A stretch of 64,000 nucleotides of DNA from Shewanella algicola (GCF_014648035.1 NZ_BMQI01000025.1:1-64000), one strand, 5' to 3'. Shown: positions 27,187 to 37,891, numbered from the stretch's first letter. A program made the numbers and translations. The notes: a model not told the origin generated them from the sequence alone.

Positions 27187-30100
27187 ATGCTTGAAACAAT
27201 TCCAACGCTATTTTCTATCACCGATGAAAGCCTACTCATCGTAGGAAGCTTCCACCCTTTTGCCGTGTTGATATCAATCGCTATAGCGGTGTTTGCCTCC
27301 TACATGGCACTGCAAGTGGCGTCACAAGCCACCGTCACGCATAACGTATTCAAACGGCACTTACTTATCTCTTGTGGCAGCATTGCGTTGGGGGGCGGAG
27401 TGTGGTCGATGCACTTTATCGGTATGTTGGCATTTAGCTTGTGTACGCCGGTGAGTTATAACGTCGGGATAACCGCATTATCATTTGTGCCGAGCATTGC
27501 AGCATCGTGGGTGGCACTCAATGTTATTTCCATTGAAAAACCGAGATTAAGCCATTTTGTGGTAGGTGGAATTTTAGTCGGTGCAGGCATTGGTACCATG
27601 CATTATGTTGGCATGGCAGCCATGGAAATGGCGCCCCTGTTACGTTATGACATGTTTTACTTTGGCTTATCGATTGTGGTGGCTGTAGCATTGGCCATTT
27701 TATCTTTGTGGATCCGCTTTAGTTTGGATCATTTAGGCCGCTTTACATTAACCGAATTGCATAAAAATATGATTGCAGCGCTGGTGATGGGCTGCGCGAT
27801 TTCAGCGATGCATTATACCGGCATGGCGGCTGCACGTTTTGTTAGGCCTGCTGGATTTGAGTTTTCAGATCAAACCAAAATGGTATCGCTCTACCTTGGC
27901 ATTGCGGTTGCCACAATTACGATAGTGATTATTCTTTTTGTATTAACCGTTAACATGCTGATCAAATATCAAGCATCATTACACCAAACTAAACTCAGTG
28001 AAGCACGATATCGCGCCACCATATCAACCGCCATTGACGGTATCATCACCTTTAACGACAAAGGGCAAATAGAAAGCGGCAACCAGGCAATAGAAACCTT
28101 ACTCGGCTGGCGACTAGAAGAGGTGTGCCATCAAAATATCCGCAGCTTTATTCCCGCCACTTTTATCGATGACTTTAATTCCTATCTACGCAGTTATTCA
28201 GATGACACATTAAGCAATCAAATAAGTGATGGCCGCGATGTTGAAGCCATACACGTTAATGGACATACCATTCCTGTTAGAGTGTCTATTGGCCATGCCT
28301 GCATTGAAGGAAAAAGTCTGTTTGTAATGTACATCAGCGATTTGCGTCATCGTATTGAAATGCAGCACGCCTTGATAAAAAGCGAAGCACAATTTCGTTC
28401 ACTCATTACCAATATTCCCGGTATTGCTTACCGCTGCTTAAATGTTCAAGACTGGCCAATGGTGTTTATCAGTGATGCGGTCGAAAGCATTACCGGCTAC
28501 CCCGCGAGCGACTACCTCGGTGCTCAACCCAAACGTCATTTTTATGAACATGTGCATCCCGATGATCTTGATTTAATAGCGAACCAAGTGACCACAGATA
28601 AAGTCTTTACCCTCGAGTATCGTATTATCAATGCCGATGGCGATATCCGTTGGCTGCTGGGTTACGGCGCCCATGTGGATGGCTTAGACGTTAATGATAA
28701 ATGGCTCGACGGTTTTATAATGGATATTACTGAGCGCAAAGCAATGGAGCAATCGCTGATGATTGCTAAAGATAAGGCAGAACAAGCTGCATTATCGCGC
28801 GCCGCATTTTTAGCTAACATGAGCCATGAAATTAGAACACCAATGAATGCCATTATTGGCTTTAGTGACATTTTACTCGACGACAAATTACCTGCTGCAC
28901 AACACAAACATTTGCATACCATTAATCAGTCTGCCAAATCATTATTGCACTTGCTTAATGATGTTCTCGACAGCGCCAAACTCGACAAAGGTAAATTTGA
29001 ATTAGAACTGCGTGATTTCTCTGTTATTGAAGAAGTCGACTCTGTGGTATCAACCTTGTGGCTACAAGCAAACAGCAAGGGGCTGTATTTAGATGTGAAT
29101 GTGACTCCCGATGTAGCACATTCTTATCACGGCGCCCCCGATAGGATCCGTCAAGTCCTCACAAACCTTATCGGTAATGCCATTAAGTTTACCCAAGAGG
29201 GTGGCGTGAACATTAATGTCAGCGTAAAACCTAAAAGTGGTTGCATTGAATTTGCCATAAACGATACCGGCATTGGTATGACGCAAGCACAATTAGCCTT
29301 GGTATTTGATGCATTTGCTCAGGCAGATGCCAGTATGAATCGCCGTTTTGGTGGAACCGGTTTAGGCACAACCATTAGCCAACAATTAGTTGAATTAATG
29401 GGTGGAAAAATCACCGCCAACAGTACTTATGGCAAAGGCAGTTGCTTTAAATTTGCCTTACCATTAGCAGCGCCTAAACAAATACAGCCCGTAACAGAAC
29501 AAATATCCAGTTATGCCATTAATCCATTAACCGTATTAGTGGTAGATGACATTCAACAAAACATAGATTTATTGACTATTGTAATGAAGCGCCAAGGTCA
29601 TACCGTGATAACCGCACGCGACGGCAAACAAGCCCTGCTGCGCATGCAGAGCGATAACATCAATATCGTATTGATGGACGTGCAAATGCCCATTATGGAT
29701 GGATTAACCGCATCTCGCCTGCGCCGCGAACAAGAAGCAACTCAACAATTAACCCACATGCCCATCATTGCGTTAACGGCCAGCGTGCTACCTGAAGATA
29801 GAATCGCGGCTATGGATGCCGGCATGGACGGATTTGCCAATAAACCCATTGATATTGCATTGTTAAATCATGAAATAGCGCAAGTATTAAAACTTGATAT
29901 CAATATAAACACGCCTGAAACAACGCAAGACACCACAGAAAAACCACAAGTGGTTAACGACAAAAAAGGCATGAACCTGTGGGGCGACCAAGCCACATTA
30001 ATCAAAGAGATTAACGGCTTTATCCACAAGCAACAGCATTGTATTACCGAGTTAAAACAGTTAATTATTGAAGATAACTGGTCAGCAATACAAGCACAAC

Positions 30101-30528
30101 TGCATGGATTAAAAGGGTTAGCCGGTAATTTAGCTCTGCCGCAATTAACCCGCTTACTCACCGATGCTGAGCGGCTAGCAATGACAAGGTCAGCTCAAGA
30201 TTTACTGGCCACATTGCCCAATATTAAACACGCCTTTAGCAAGGTAAATGACTATATTAAACAACAACCAATAGCATCTAAAAGCGTCGAAAACACGCAA
30301 CAAGAAACTTGTATCAACCCTGTTACGTTGAAACAGATTATTAATCGAATACGCCTTGCAGCCAAAGATAACGAATACAATGAGGCCGATCTTAACTCGT
30401 TGATGGAAAGCATACCTTCAGTATATCGCCTTAAATGTATATCAATTCAACATGCCTTAGACGATTTTGAATTTGAACAAGCGTTAATTGAGCTCGATAA
30501 TCTCGACGCGCACATTAATGCACAATAA
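27187..30528 (+). CDS. MHYT-PAS-PAS hybrid sensor histidine kinase with receiver and Hpt domains
   Basis: Protein of 1113 residues. Residues ~1-265 form a seven-helix MHYT membrane sensor with three motif copies (MHFIGM, MHYVGM, MHYTGM), proposed to bind a metal and sense a diatomic gas. Two PAS domains follow (~270-390 and ~400-515), then HisKA (phospho-acceptor H547 in NMSHEIRTPMNAIIG), HATPase (NLIGNAIKF, NDTGIGM, GGTGLGTTI), a receiver domain (VVDDIQQN, phospho-acceptor D831 in LMDVQMPIMDG, K in NKPID) and a C-terminal Hpt domain (H973 in LHGLKGLAGNL). All parts of an H-D-H relay are intact; the final D is likely D59 of the downstream RpfG-like protein, 12 bp away. The start lacks an obvious Shine-Dalgarno. 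Confidence 0.93.
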   Translation: MLETIPTLFSITDESLLIVGSFHPFAVLISIAIAVFASYMALQVASQATVTHNVFKRHLLISCGSIALGGGVWSMHFIGMLAFSLCTPVSYNVGITALSFVPSIAASWVALNVISIEKPRLSHFVVGGILVGAGIGTMHYVGMAAMEMAPLLRYDMFYFGLSIVVAVALAILSLWIRFSLDHLGRFTLTELHKNMIAALVMGCAISAMHYTGMAAARFVRPAGFEFSDQTKMVSLYLGIAVATITIVIILFVLTVNMLIKYQASLHQTKLSEARYRATISTAIDGIITFNDKGQIESGNQAIETLLGWRLEEVCHQNIRSFIPATFIDDFNSYLRSYSDDTLSNQISDGRDVEAIHVNGHTIPVRVSIGHACIEGKSLFVMYISDLRHRIEMQHALIKSEAQFRSLITNIPGIAYRCLNVQDWPMVFISDAVESITGYPASDYLGAQPKRHFYEHVHPDDLDLIANQVTTDKVFTLEYRIINADGDIRWLLGYGAHVDGLDVNDKWLDGFIMDITERKAMEQSLMIAKDKAEQAALSRAAFLANMSHEIRTPMNAIIGFSDILLDDKLPAAQHKHLHTINQSAKSLLHLLNDVLDSAKLDKGKFELELRDFSVIEEVDSVVSTLWLQANSKGLYLDVNVTPDVAHSYHGAPDRIRQVLTNLIGNAIKFTQEGGVNINVSVKPKSGCIEFAINDTGIGMTQAQLALVFDAFAQADASMNRRFGGTGLGTTISQQLVELMGGKITANSTYGKGSCFKFALPLAAPKQIQPVTEQISSYAINPLTVLVVDDIQQNIDLLTIVMKRQGHTVITARDGKQALLRMQSDNINIVLMDVQMPIMDGLTASRLRREQEATQQLTHMPIIALTASVLPEDRIAAMDAGMDGFANKPIDIALLNHEIAQVLKLDININTPETTQDTTEKPQVVNDKKGMNLWGDQATLIKEINGFIHKQQHCITELKQLIIEDNWSAIQAQLHGLKGLAGNLALPQLTRLLTDAERLAMTRSAQDLLATLPNIKHAFSKVNDYIKQQPIASKSVENTQQETCINPVTLKQIINRIRLAAKDNEYNEADLNSLMESIPSVYRLKCISIQHALDDFEFEQALIELDNLDAHINAQ

Positions 30529-30540
30529 AGAATTAAGCAG

Positions 30541-31536
30541 ATGATATTTAACCGACAAGATAGTAAACAAACCATCCTGATTGTGGATGACGAGCCAGCA
30601 AACCTTAGAGTATTAAAAAAAATGCTCGAGGATCAATACCGCCTCATTTTTGCTAAAAGTGGTGAAGAAGCATTGCGCCTAGTACAACGTGAACTGCCAA
30701 ACCTGATTTTGCTTGATGTTATGATGCCAGGCATGACGGGGTTTGAAGTATGCGAACAACTCAAAGCAGACCTGCTTAGCAAAGCTGTACCGGTTATTTT
30801 TGTCACCGCACTTAATGACGAAGTTGATGAAACCAAAGGATTTGAAGTCGGCGCCGTTGACTACATCACCAAGCCAGTATCACCTGCAATCGTTAAGGCG
30901 CGAGTACGTACTCACCTTTCACTGGTACAAGCAGACGATTTACGCCGCACCAGGTTACAGGTTATTCAACGTTTAGGCCGCGCATCAGAATACAAAGACA
31001 ATGAAACAGGCATGCACATTATGCGCATGAGCCACTATTCAAAAATCATTGCCCTCGCCTACGGTTTATCTGATTTTGCCGCAGACAATTTACTCCACGC
31101 CGCGCCTATGCACGACATAGGTAAAATCGGTATTCCAGACAGCATTATGCTTAAGCCGGGAAAACTCACCGACGAAGAATTTACCATCATGAAGACTCAC
31201 CCAGAAATTGGTGCAGAGATTCTCGGTGACTCTGACTCCGACTTAATCGCATTGGCCAAAGTGGTGTCCTTAACCCACCACGAAAAGTTCGATGGCAGTG
31301 GTTACCCTAAAGGATTAAAAGGCAAAAACATCCCGATTGAGGGGCGTATTGTGGCCATTGCTGACGTATTTGACGCGCTCACCAGCAAACGCCCTTACAA
31401 AGAAGCTTGGACAGTAGAACAAGCCATGGACTTTATCGAAAGCCAGAGCGGTATTCACTTTGACCCCGATTTAGTCGTCTTATTACAGCAATGTTTACCG
31501 AGTATCTTGTACATTAAACAGCGCTGGCAAGACTAA
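30541..31536 (+). CDS. RpfG-like response regulator: receiver + HD-GYP c-di-GMP phosphodiesterase
   Basis: Cytosolic protein of 331 residues. Receiver domain at ~10-125 (VDDEPANLR, phospho-acceptor D59 in LILLDVMMPGMTG, K in TKPVS), then HD-GYP domain at ~135-325 with HDIGKIGIPD, THHEKFDGSGYPKGLKG and ADVFDALTSKRPYKEAW, all catalytic motifs intact. It should degrade c-di-GMP when phosphorylated. Directly downstream of the MHYT hybrid kinase with only 12 bp between, it is the probable output of that kinase. Its complete HD-GYP motif set is the yardstick against which the other two genes in this window look degenerate or broken. Confidence 0.94.
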   Translation: MIFNRQDSKQTILIVDDEPANLRVLKKMLEDQYRLIFAKSGEEALRLVQRELPNLILLDVMMPGMTGFEVCEQLKADLLSKAVPVIFVTALNDEVDETKGFEVGAVDYITKPVSPAIVKARVRTHLSLVQADDLRRTRLQVIQRLGRASEYKDNETGMHIMRMSHYSKIIALAYGLSDFAADNLLHAAPMHDIGKIGIPDSIMLKPGKLTDEEFTIMKTHPEIGAEILGDSDSDLIALAKVVSLTHHEKFDGSGYPKGLKGKNIPIEGRIVAIADVFDALTSKRPYKEAWTVEQAMDFIESQSGIHFDPDLVVLLQQCLPSILYIKQRWQD

Positions 31537-31680
31537 GTCATTAAAGCCTTAACTCAGTTAATACCAACATACCCAAAGTGTACTTTTGTCATAATCTTTT
31601 AAGCAAAATATACACTGGGCTAAATCTGCTCCTTGATCGTATTAAACATTATCATCAACGTTATTATATTGAGCCAGACT

Positions 31681-31857
31681 ATGTTTTCATTTTTAAAATC
31701 AGACCCGACCAAAAAACTGCGTAAAACCTACGATCAAAAACTTGAACAAGCCATGCAAGCACAGCGTAAAGGCGACATCAAAACCTACTCGTTATTAACC
31801 GCTGAATCAGAAAAGATTTGGCAACAGATTGAAGCGCTAGAAAAATCGAGCAAATAA
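31681..31857 (+). CDS. Small DUF6435-type protein
   Basis: Small cytosolic protein of 58 residues starting MFSFLKSDPTKKLRKTYDQKLEQAMQAQRKGDIKTYSLLTAESEKIWQQIEALE, highly charged and helical, matching what I recall of the DUF6435 family in gammaproteobacteria. Function unknown. A longer reading from 31633 adds a hydrophobic 16-residue extension (MIVLNIIINVIILSQT); the ATG at 31681 is preferred because it gives the family N terminus. Confidence 0.8.
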   Translation: MFSFLKSDPTKKLRKTYDQKLEQAMQAQRKGDIKTYSLLTAESEKIWQQIEALEKSSK

Positions 31858-32100
31858 GTTAACGATAAAGTGAATAACTGGCTATGTTTTGAAATACTGC
31901 AGTTTCGCTCAGATAGGATAATAATGGGGGACAGCAAAAAAGCGGCTACTTTAGTACAGGCCAAAGTTGGCTATAAAAGGTAGTAAAAAATGACATCTCA
32001 TTAAATAAACATGAGTAACTTGTGAACAAACATAAGGAATAAATTAACCATAAGGCTTATGCTGACTACTCAAATCGATCGTCAGTTTGAGGACAACATT

Positions 32101-32430
32101 ATGTGGTGGCGTGTCATCATTATTACCTTAGCCTTTTTATTGTTAGGTGCGCACTTTGTTCGCTTTAGTCAAACCGAGTGGGCTATCATCGCTTGTGTGA
32201 TGCCTTTATTGATGTTTATCCGTCACAATATCATCAGTCAATTATTAAAGTTTACCTTACTATTAAGCGTTATTTTTATCTGGGCGGTCACCACGTTTAA
32301 CTTTATAGACATGCGCATTAGTTTGTCTGAACCCTGGCTCAGACTGGCAATGATTATGGGGGGCGTGATGATATTTACCTTGTTTGCTGCGTTTTGTACC
32401 AATGGTTTAAACCAACGATTACGTCATTAA
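32101..32430 (+). CDS. Small inner-membrane protein of unknown function
   Basis: Protein of 109 residues with three or four hydrophobic segments (MWWRVIIITLAFLLLGAHFVRF, WAIIACVMPLLMFI, LLKFTLLLSVIFIWAV, LAMIMGGVMIFTLFAAF) and a short polar tail. I do not recognise a family with confidence. TGAGGA at 32088-32093 is seven bases before the ATG at 32101, so this start is preferred over 32059. It lies convergent with msrQ, so a link to that pair is not implied. Confidence 0.72.
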   Translation: MWWRVIIITLAFLLLGAHFVRFSQTEWAIIACVMPLLMFIRHNIISQLLKFTLLLSVIFIWAVTTFNFIDMRISLSEPWLRLAMIMGGVMIFTLFAAFCTNGLNQRLRH

Positions 32431-32438
32431 TTGGCTCA

Positions 32439-33044
32439 TTATCGCTTTGACATCAGCCATTTTTTAATACTGACTCTACGGTAAAACAACAACCCAATAA
32501 ACAACGCAATATAAATGCTCGGCTCAATAATTTCAGACTTTACTGACCAGTAAAAATGAATAGGCGCCAATAACGCAACCACATAAATCCAATTATGCAG
32601 TGATTGCCATTGTTTGCCCATTTTGCGTTTAATCTTGTTTGGTGATGTCAGCGCAAGCAAAGTCACAATCATTAACGCTGCGGCGCCCACTAAAATGTAC
32701 GGCCGTTTAATCACCTCTTCAAACAATAATCCCCATGCAAACAACAAATCTAAGCTAATAAATGCAGCTATGTGCAATAGAGCATAAGCAAACACATACA
32801 AGCCGACTAAACGGCGTGTTTGCATAAGCGCTGCCAACTTAAAATGTTTGGCAATGGGTGAAATCAATAAGGTGGCAAGTAAGCTATTTATCGCCCCCAT
32901 GCCGGTGTAATGGATAATATATTGCACCGGGTCGCCACCCGCATTGTCTGTCATCACTAACGCAACAAGATACAAAGCAGGCAATAAAAACACCACGTGC
33001 AGCACAACCTTAAGCCAAAACACACCGCAGGGGCTTAAACGCAT
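32439..33044 (-). CDS. msrQ: Heme-binding membrane subunit MsrQ (YedZ)
   Basis: Inner-membrane protein of 201 residues, six hydrophobic segments of the ferric-reductase-like transmembrane domain, with conserved histidines for heme in YIIHYTGMGAINSLLA, YALLHIAAFISLDLL and WQSLHNWIYVVALLAPIHFYW. It passes electrons from the quinone pool to MsrP, which reduces methionine sulfoxide in periplasmic proteins. Coupled to msrP by a TAATG start/stop overlap. Confidence 0.92.
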   Translation of the reverse strand: MRLSPCGVFWLKVVLHVVFLLPALYLVALVMTDNAGGDPVQYIIHYTGMGAINSLLATLLISPIAKHFKLAALMQTRRLVGLYVFAYALLHIAAFISLDLLFAWGLLFEEVIKRPYILVGAAALMIVTLLALTSPNKIKRKMGKQWQSLHNWIYVVALLAPIHFYWSVKSEIIEPSIYIALFIGLLFYRRVSIKKWLMSKR

Positions 33045-34081
33045 TAGTAAAACTTCCTTAAATCCATGTTTTTATATAAATCAGCAACAAAGTCACCGTA
33101 ACCATTGAACATTTGCGTAGGAATACGCTTAGCCGAAAAGAGTCCGCCCTCACCAATGCTACGTTCGCTTGCTTGCGACCAGCGCGGATGATCAACCTCA
33201 GGGTTCACGTTGGCATAAAAGCCATACTCATGTGAGGCTAATTGGTTCCAGCTTGTTGGTGGCTGTTTATCCATCACACGAATGCGCACTACCGACTTAA
33301 TGCTCTTAAAGCCATATTTCCACGGCACAACTAAACGGATCGGCGCGCCATTTTGTGGCGGTAGAGTTTTACCGTACAAGCCCACGGCTAAAAACGGTAA
33401 TTCATTCATCGCTTCTGCAATGGTTAAGCCTTCAACGTACGGATAATGAATACCACCACCCATTAAACGGCTTTTTTGCCCTGGCATTTGCTCAGGATCA
33501 AACAAGGTTTCAAATGCTACATGGGTGGCATTTTGTTTCACCCCAGCCTCTTTTAATAAAGTCGCCAGTGAAAAACCTACCCAAGGTACCACCATCGACC
33601 AAGCTTCAACACAGCGTAATCGATAGGTACGCTCCTCAAGGGCAAAGCGTTTAGTCAGTGCCGCTAAGTCAAGGGTAATGGGCTTATCAACTAAGCCATC
33701 AATAACCAATGTCCATGGGTCGACGTTAAAAGCTTGGGCATTGTCATATGGGTCAGACTTACCGGTTCCAAACTCATAAAAGTTATTATGACGTGTGACT
33801 TTATCTTCTGGCGTTTTCACATCAGGCAGCACAAATTGACGAGGAGTAGAGTAATTTAAGCTTTGGGTGGTAAATGCATTTTTGGCTTTTTGCTCACCAA
33901 ATAAATCAAATATGCCCGCTTGAACTTGCCCTGGTAAACTGGCGCCTAACGCACCTAAACCTAATACCTTTATAATATTACGGCGGTCATTAAATACAGA
34001 TTCAGGAGTCACTTGATTGTCAGCGACATGCCAAGGGGCCCGCTGCAATATGCCTGGAGTAAATCGATTTTTACGCACCAT
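33044..34081 (-). CDS. msrP: Periplasmic methionine sulfoxide reductase MsrP (YedY), molybdoenzyme
   Basis: Protein of 345 residues of the sulfite-oxidase-type molybdopterin family. A twin-arginine signal ([24 protein letters not shown]) exports the folded enzyme; the Mo-ligating cysteine is in [18 protein letters not shown]. The N-terminal 30 residues before the twin-arginine motif ([31 protein letters not shown]) are normal for the family. It reduces oxidised Met in periplasmic proteins using electrons from MsrQ. Operon of two genes. Confidence 0.94.
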   Translation of the reverse strand: MVRKNRFTPGILQRAPWHVADNQVTPESVFNDRRNIIKVLGLGALGASLPGQVQAGIFDLFGEQKAKNAFTTQSLNYSTPRQFVLPDVKTPEDKVTRHNNFYEFGTGKSDPYDNAQAFNVDPWTLVIDGLVDKPITLDLAALTKRFALEERTYRLRCVEAWSMVVPWVGFSLATLLKEAGVKQNATHVAFETLFDPEQMPGQKSRLMGGGIHYPYVEGLTIAEAMNELPFLAVGLYGKTLPPQNGAPIRLVVPWKYGFKSIKSVVRIRVMDKQPPTSWNQLASHEYGFYANVNPEVDHPRWSQASERSIGEGGLFSAKRIPTQMFNGYGDFVADLYKNMDLRKFY

Positions 34082-34347
34082 AAATCACCTCTTAAAAGCT
34101 TATTTTGTTATTTTCTGCCATCTGTAATGAATAGACAGGTAAACGCATGTATTTATTTCAAATGACATAAAAATAATGATTAATGCTTTTTAACAAAAGC
34201 CTGATATCACTGACTATACGGCTTTACCAGTGGATTAGTTTTAAATTTAATCATTAACAATAAAAAATCATTAATTCCTTATTTTGCCCCTTGCAGGCAA
34301 TTATTAGCCGTGCGACCCTTAACCATTATTTTCTATCGGTTTTTGTT

Positions 34348-35865
34348 ATGCCTTTTGCTGTGTCGTTAACTCCTCCTCAAATTGCAGCGCTGATTGCGGT
34401 TGCGTTTCTTGGCTTTTTAATTGGAGCATTAATAAATCAACGTTTAACTCGTCAACGCTGGGAACAGTTAAAAGAGCAACATGAACAAGAAAATCTCGCA
34501 TTAATCAACGAAGCACATGCTGAAGTGTCGAGATTACAAGATATGCTCGACGACAAAACGGATCACAGTAATCATCTACAAAATAAAATCGAAAGCTTAA
34601 TTTCACAACTCTCAACAGCAGAAACCAAAGCCGATCGGGTTTATACCGTCGAACAGCAGTTAGTCGATGCTCAACATCGTTTGATGGAGTCTCAACTAAA
34701 CTTAGCTAAATCAAATGCTATCCAACAAACCATATTGGTTAAAGCCGAAACCGAGCAAAAGTCATTACAAGACAAAATCGCCCTACTCGAATCAGCAGAA
34801 GAACGGCTTAAACTGCAATTTGAAAATTTAGCCAATCGTATATTCGACGAGCGTAGCGAGAGCTTTAAACAACAAAACGTCTCACAAATGGACGGCGTGC
34901 TTGGACCATTAAAACAACAGCTTGAGGGTTTTAGACGCCAAATTCACGAGTCTTATACCCATGAGCAATCTGAACGTAGCGCGTTAAAACACCAGTTAGA
35001 TCACCTGCGTGAACTTAATCTAAAAATGAGTCAGGATGCCATCAACCTCACTAAGGCGCTAAAAGGTGATAACAAGCAGCAAGGCAATTGGGGCGAAGTG
35101 ATTTTAGAGCGCGTACTACAAGAAAGTGGTCTACGCGAAGGCCATGAATATCATATTCAACAAGATTTAAAAGACGACAACGGCAAACGTTTTAAACCCG
35201 ATGTTATCGTCCATTTGCCAGAACAAAAAGATGTGGTGATTGACGCTAAAATGTCGCTAGTAAGCTATGAGCGTTATTTTAATAGCGAAGACAAAGATAT
35301 CCGTGAGCAAGCCATTAAAGAACATGCACTGTCGATTAGGCAACACATTAAGGGCTTGAGCCAAAAGGACTATCACAAACTGCATGGGCTTAAGAGTCTT
35401 GATTATGTGTTGATGTTTATTCCTATTGAGCCCGCCTTTTTGTTAGCCATTGAATACGACCCAAGCCTGGTTAATTTTGCCCTTGAACATAACATTATGC
35501 TGGTTAGCCCAACCAATTTATTAGTGGCACTGCGGACTATTAACAACATTTGGCGCTATGAGTATCAAAACCAAAATGCCCAAAACATTGCCAAACAAGC
35601 TAGCCGTATTTACGACAAGCTTTGTGGCTACCTAGAAGACATGGAAAAGCTTGGCCGCGCATTAGACAGTGCAGATAAAAGCTATCAAAACGCCATGTCA
35701 AAACTGTCGTCGGGCAAAGGTAACCTCATTAGGCAGGCGCACGTGATGCAGCAGTTAGGTGTCGACACTAGCAAGCAACTTGATAAACAGCTGTTAAACC
35801 GCGCGTTAGATGAGTCTATAGACGATGGCGATGATGAAACTGACACACAATCAGTACAAAATTAA
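34348..35865 (+). CDS. rmuC: DNA recombination protein RmuC
   Basis: Protein of about 505 residues: N-terminal TM helix (QIAALIAVAFLGFLIGALI), a long coiled coil (~30-200) and a C-terminal restriction-endonuclease-like domain with GNWGEVILERVLQESGLREGHEY and KDVVIDAKMSLVSYERYF, where D and K of the PD-(D/E)xK-like core are visible. RmuC limits inversions/recombination at inverted repeats; its biochemistry is not fully known. ATG 34348 (MPFAVSLTPPQ) is preferred; a TTG at 34291 would prepend 19 residues. The 266 bp upstream contain no other gene. Confidence 0.9.
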   Translation: MPFAVSLTPPQIAALIAVAFLGFLIGALINQRLTRQRWEQLKEQHEQENLALINEAHAEVSRLQDMLDDKTDHSNHLQNKIESLISQLSTAETKADRVYTVEQQLVDAQHRLMESQLNLAKSNAIQQTILVKAETEQKSLQDKIALLESAEERLKLQFENLANRIFDERSESFKQQNVSQMDGVLGPLKQQLEGFRRQIHESYTHEQSERSALKHQLDHLRELNLKMSQDAINLTKALKGDNKQQGNWGEVILERVLQESGLREGHEYHIQQDLKDDNGKRFKPDVIVHLPEQKDVVIDAKMSLVSYERYFNSEDKDIREQAIKEHALSIRQHIKGLSQKDYHKLHGLKSLDYVLMFIPIEPAFLLAIEYDPSLVNFALEHNIMLVSPTNLLVALRTINNIWRYEYQNQNAQNIAKQASRIYDKLCGYLEDMEKLGRALDSADKSYQNAMSKLSSGKGNLIRQAHVMQQLGVDTSKQLDKQLLNRALDESIDDGDDETDTQSVQN

Positions 35866-35962
35866 TCTTTATTTAATTAATACACGCAATAGTAACCCTT
35901 AGGCGTAAGTAAACCGTATACCTTATCGCAAACGAAGTATTGAGGCGGAGATTCTCTTTTAA

Positions 35963-37891
35963 ATGCGTAACACTTGGGCTAAAAAACTGATTACTGGTGC
36001 ATTAATGTTGGCCGCTCCCTTGGCTTTTATTAGCCAAGCCTGCGCGCTAACAACGCAGCAACAAACGTACCTTGACGCTCGCAAAGCGCTCGACAACAAA
36101 CAGCTGGGTAAGTACCAAGCATTACGCAATAAATTAGCGGATTATCCGCTCACCGTTTACCTTGATTACCATGCAAAAATGGATGGTATTATGCAATCAT
36201 CAGGTAACGCTGCCCTCACTGCAATTAACCAGTTTGATACTACCCCGCTTTACAACAATCTTCGTTATCGTTACCTGCTCAATGCCGGTAAAAAACAGCG
36301 CTGGCAAGACTTTTTAGTGATCTCTCCCGACACGCCAAACGACATTCGTCTGCAATGTTATTTTTATCAGGCACAGCTTGATGCGGGTAATAAAGACATG
36401 GCATATAAGGGCATCGAGCGTTTATGGGTACATGGCTACTCGCGCCCAAAAGAATGCGATCCAGTTTTTAATAAGTGGACCAAAGCGGGTCATCGCAGCC
36501 AAGAAGTCATTTGGCAACGCATGCTACTGAGCTTTAATGCCCGTCAATCTAGCCTATTGAGCTATTTATCGAAAAAAATCACTCAACATAAAACCCAGGC
36601 TAAATTATTGATGTCGGTGTATCGCGACCCCAATATATTGCGCCACATGAACAAATTTGACAGTTCAAAGCCGATTATCGGCAATATTGTCGATGTGGGA
36701 TTACGAAAACTGGCCCGTAAAGACTTACATCAAGCCATAAAATTGTATGTAAAGTATCAAAAAGCTAACCGTTTTAGTGACGTTGAAGCGCGACAGCTTA
36801 ACCGTTATTTAGTGCGCAGAGCATTAATAAAACAAGACACTAAGCTGGTCAGTTATATCGACAACATGCTGCCATTACTGGCATCTGACGATTTATACGA
36901 AATGCGTTTACGCTGGGCACTGCGCGAGCTTGACTACAGCACAGTAGACGCCTATTTGGGCTTATTAAGTGATAAGGGTAAAACCAATCCACGTTGGCTT
37001 TACTGGCAGGCTAAAATGCTAGCCCGCAAAAATAAAACCAAAGCGACAGAGTTACAGTCGGCGTTAAGTAGTCAACGTAATTTTTACGGTTTTAGTGCCG
37101 CGGAAGCGTTAGGTAATCCATTGTCGATGAACAATGACAATCTGGCGTCTAACCCTGAACTACAAGCTAAGCTGCATCAAGACAAAGGCCTTGCTCGAGT
37201 GATTGAGCTCATGGCATTAGACAAAATTATCGACGCTCGTAATGAATGGGTTTACCTAATGCGCCGACATAACAATGACATGACTGGGCAGTACGGATTA
37301 TACGCGCTACAACAGGGCTGGCATGGCTTTAGTGTTGAGTCGAGTATTCAAGGTAAATTGTGGGACTCATTGGCACTGCGTTTCCCTCTGGCTGCCAATG
37401 ATGAATTTGTTAAAGCCAGTAAAAAGTATAACGTCAACATTGATGAAATTAGAGCAATATCGCGCCGCGAAAGTGCATTTTATCCTTATGCGACATCAGG
37501 CGTGGGTGCGCGCGGTTTAATGCAATTAATGCCAGCAACCGCTAAGCAAACTGCTAAAAAGAATAAAATTGCCTATAAGCAGGTTAAAGACTTATACGAC
37601 CCTAAAGTCAACATCATGTTAGGCAGTGCTTATTACAGTGAGTTGCTTAAACAGTTTGACCAAAACAGAGTCTTGGCCACCGCAGCCTACAACGCAGGTC
37701 CAGGCAGTGTGCGTCGCTGGCTTAAAGCGTCAAATGGGACCTTAGATGTCATGACATTTATTGAAACCATTCCATACACCGAAACACGCGAATACGTGCA
37801 AGCCGTATTAAGTTATCGGATGATATTTCAACAAGATGGCCAATCAACCAATAGCATGTTTAGCCCTAAAGAACTGAGCTATCGCTACTAG
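35963..37891 (+). CDS. slt: Soluble lytic murein transglycosylase (Slt70-like)
   Basis: Periplasmic protein of 642 residues with a Sec signal (MRNTWAKKLITGALMLAAPLAFISQACA), an all-helical U-domain superhelix (~30-470) and a C-terminal goose-lysozyme-like catalytic domain. Catalytic glutamate is in ISRRESAFYPYATSGVGARGLMQLMPATA, followed by the family block NIMLGSAYYSELLKQF and AAYNAGPGSVRRWL. It cleaves the MurNAc-GlcNAc bond to form 1,6-anhydro-MurNAc. Likely single-gene unit. Confidence 0.94.
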   Translation: MRNTWAKKLITGALMLAAPLAFISQACALTTQQQTYLDARKALDNKQLGKYQALRNKLADYPLTVYLDYHAKMDGIMQSSGNAALTAINQFDTTPLYNNLRYRYLLNAGKKQRWQDFLVISPDTPNDIRLQCYFYQAQLDAGNKDMAYKGIERLWVHGYSRPKECDPVFNKWTKAGHRSQEVIWQRMLLSFNARQSSLLSYLSKKITQHKTQAKLLMSVYRDPNILRHMNKFDSSKPIIGNIVDVGLRKLARKDLHQAIKLYVKYQKANRFSDVEARQLNRYLVRRALIKQDTKLVSYIDNMLPLLASDDLYEMRLRWALRELDYSTVDAYLGLLSDKGKTNPRWLYWQAKMLARKNKTKATELQSALSSQRNFYGFSAAEALGNPLSMNNDNLASNPELQAKLHQDKGLARVIELMALDKIIDARNEWVYLMRRHNNDMTGQYGLYALQQGWHGFSVESSIQGKLWDSLALRFPLAANDEFVKASKKYNVNIDEIRAISRRESAFYPYATSGVGARGLMQLMPATAKQTAKKNKIAYKQVKDLYDPKVNIMLGSAYYSELLKQFDQNRVLATAAYNAGPGSVRRWLKASNGTLDVMTFIETIPYTETREYVQAVLSYRMIFQQDGQSTNSMFSPKELSYRY

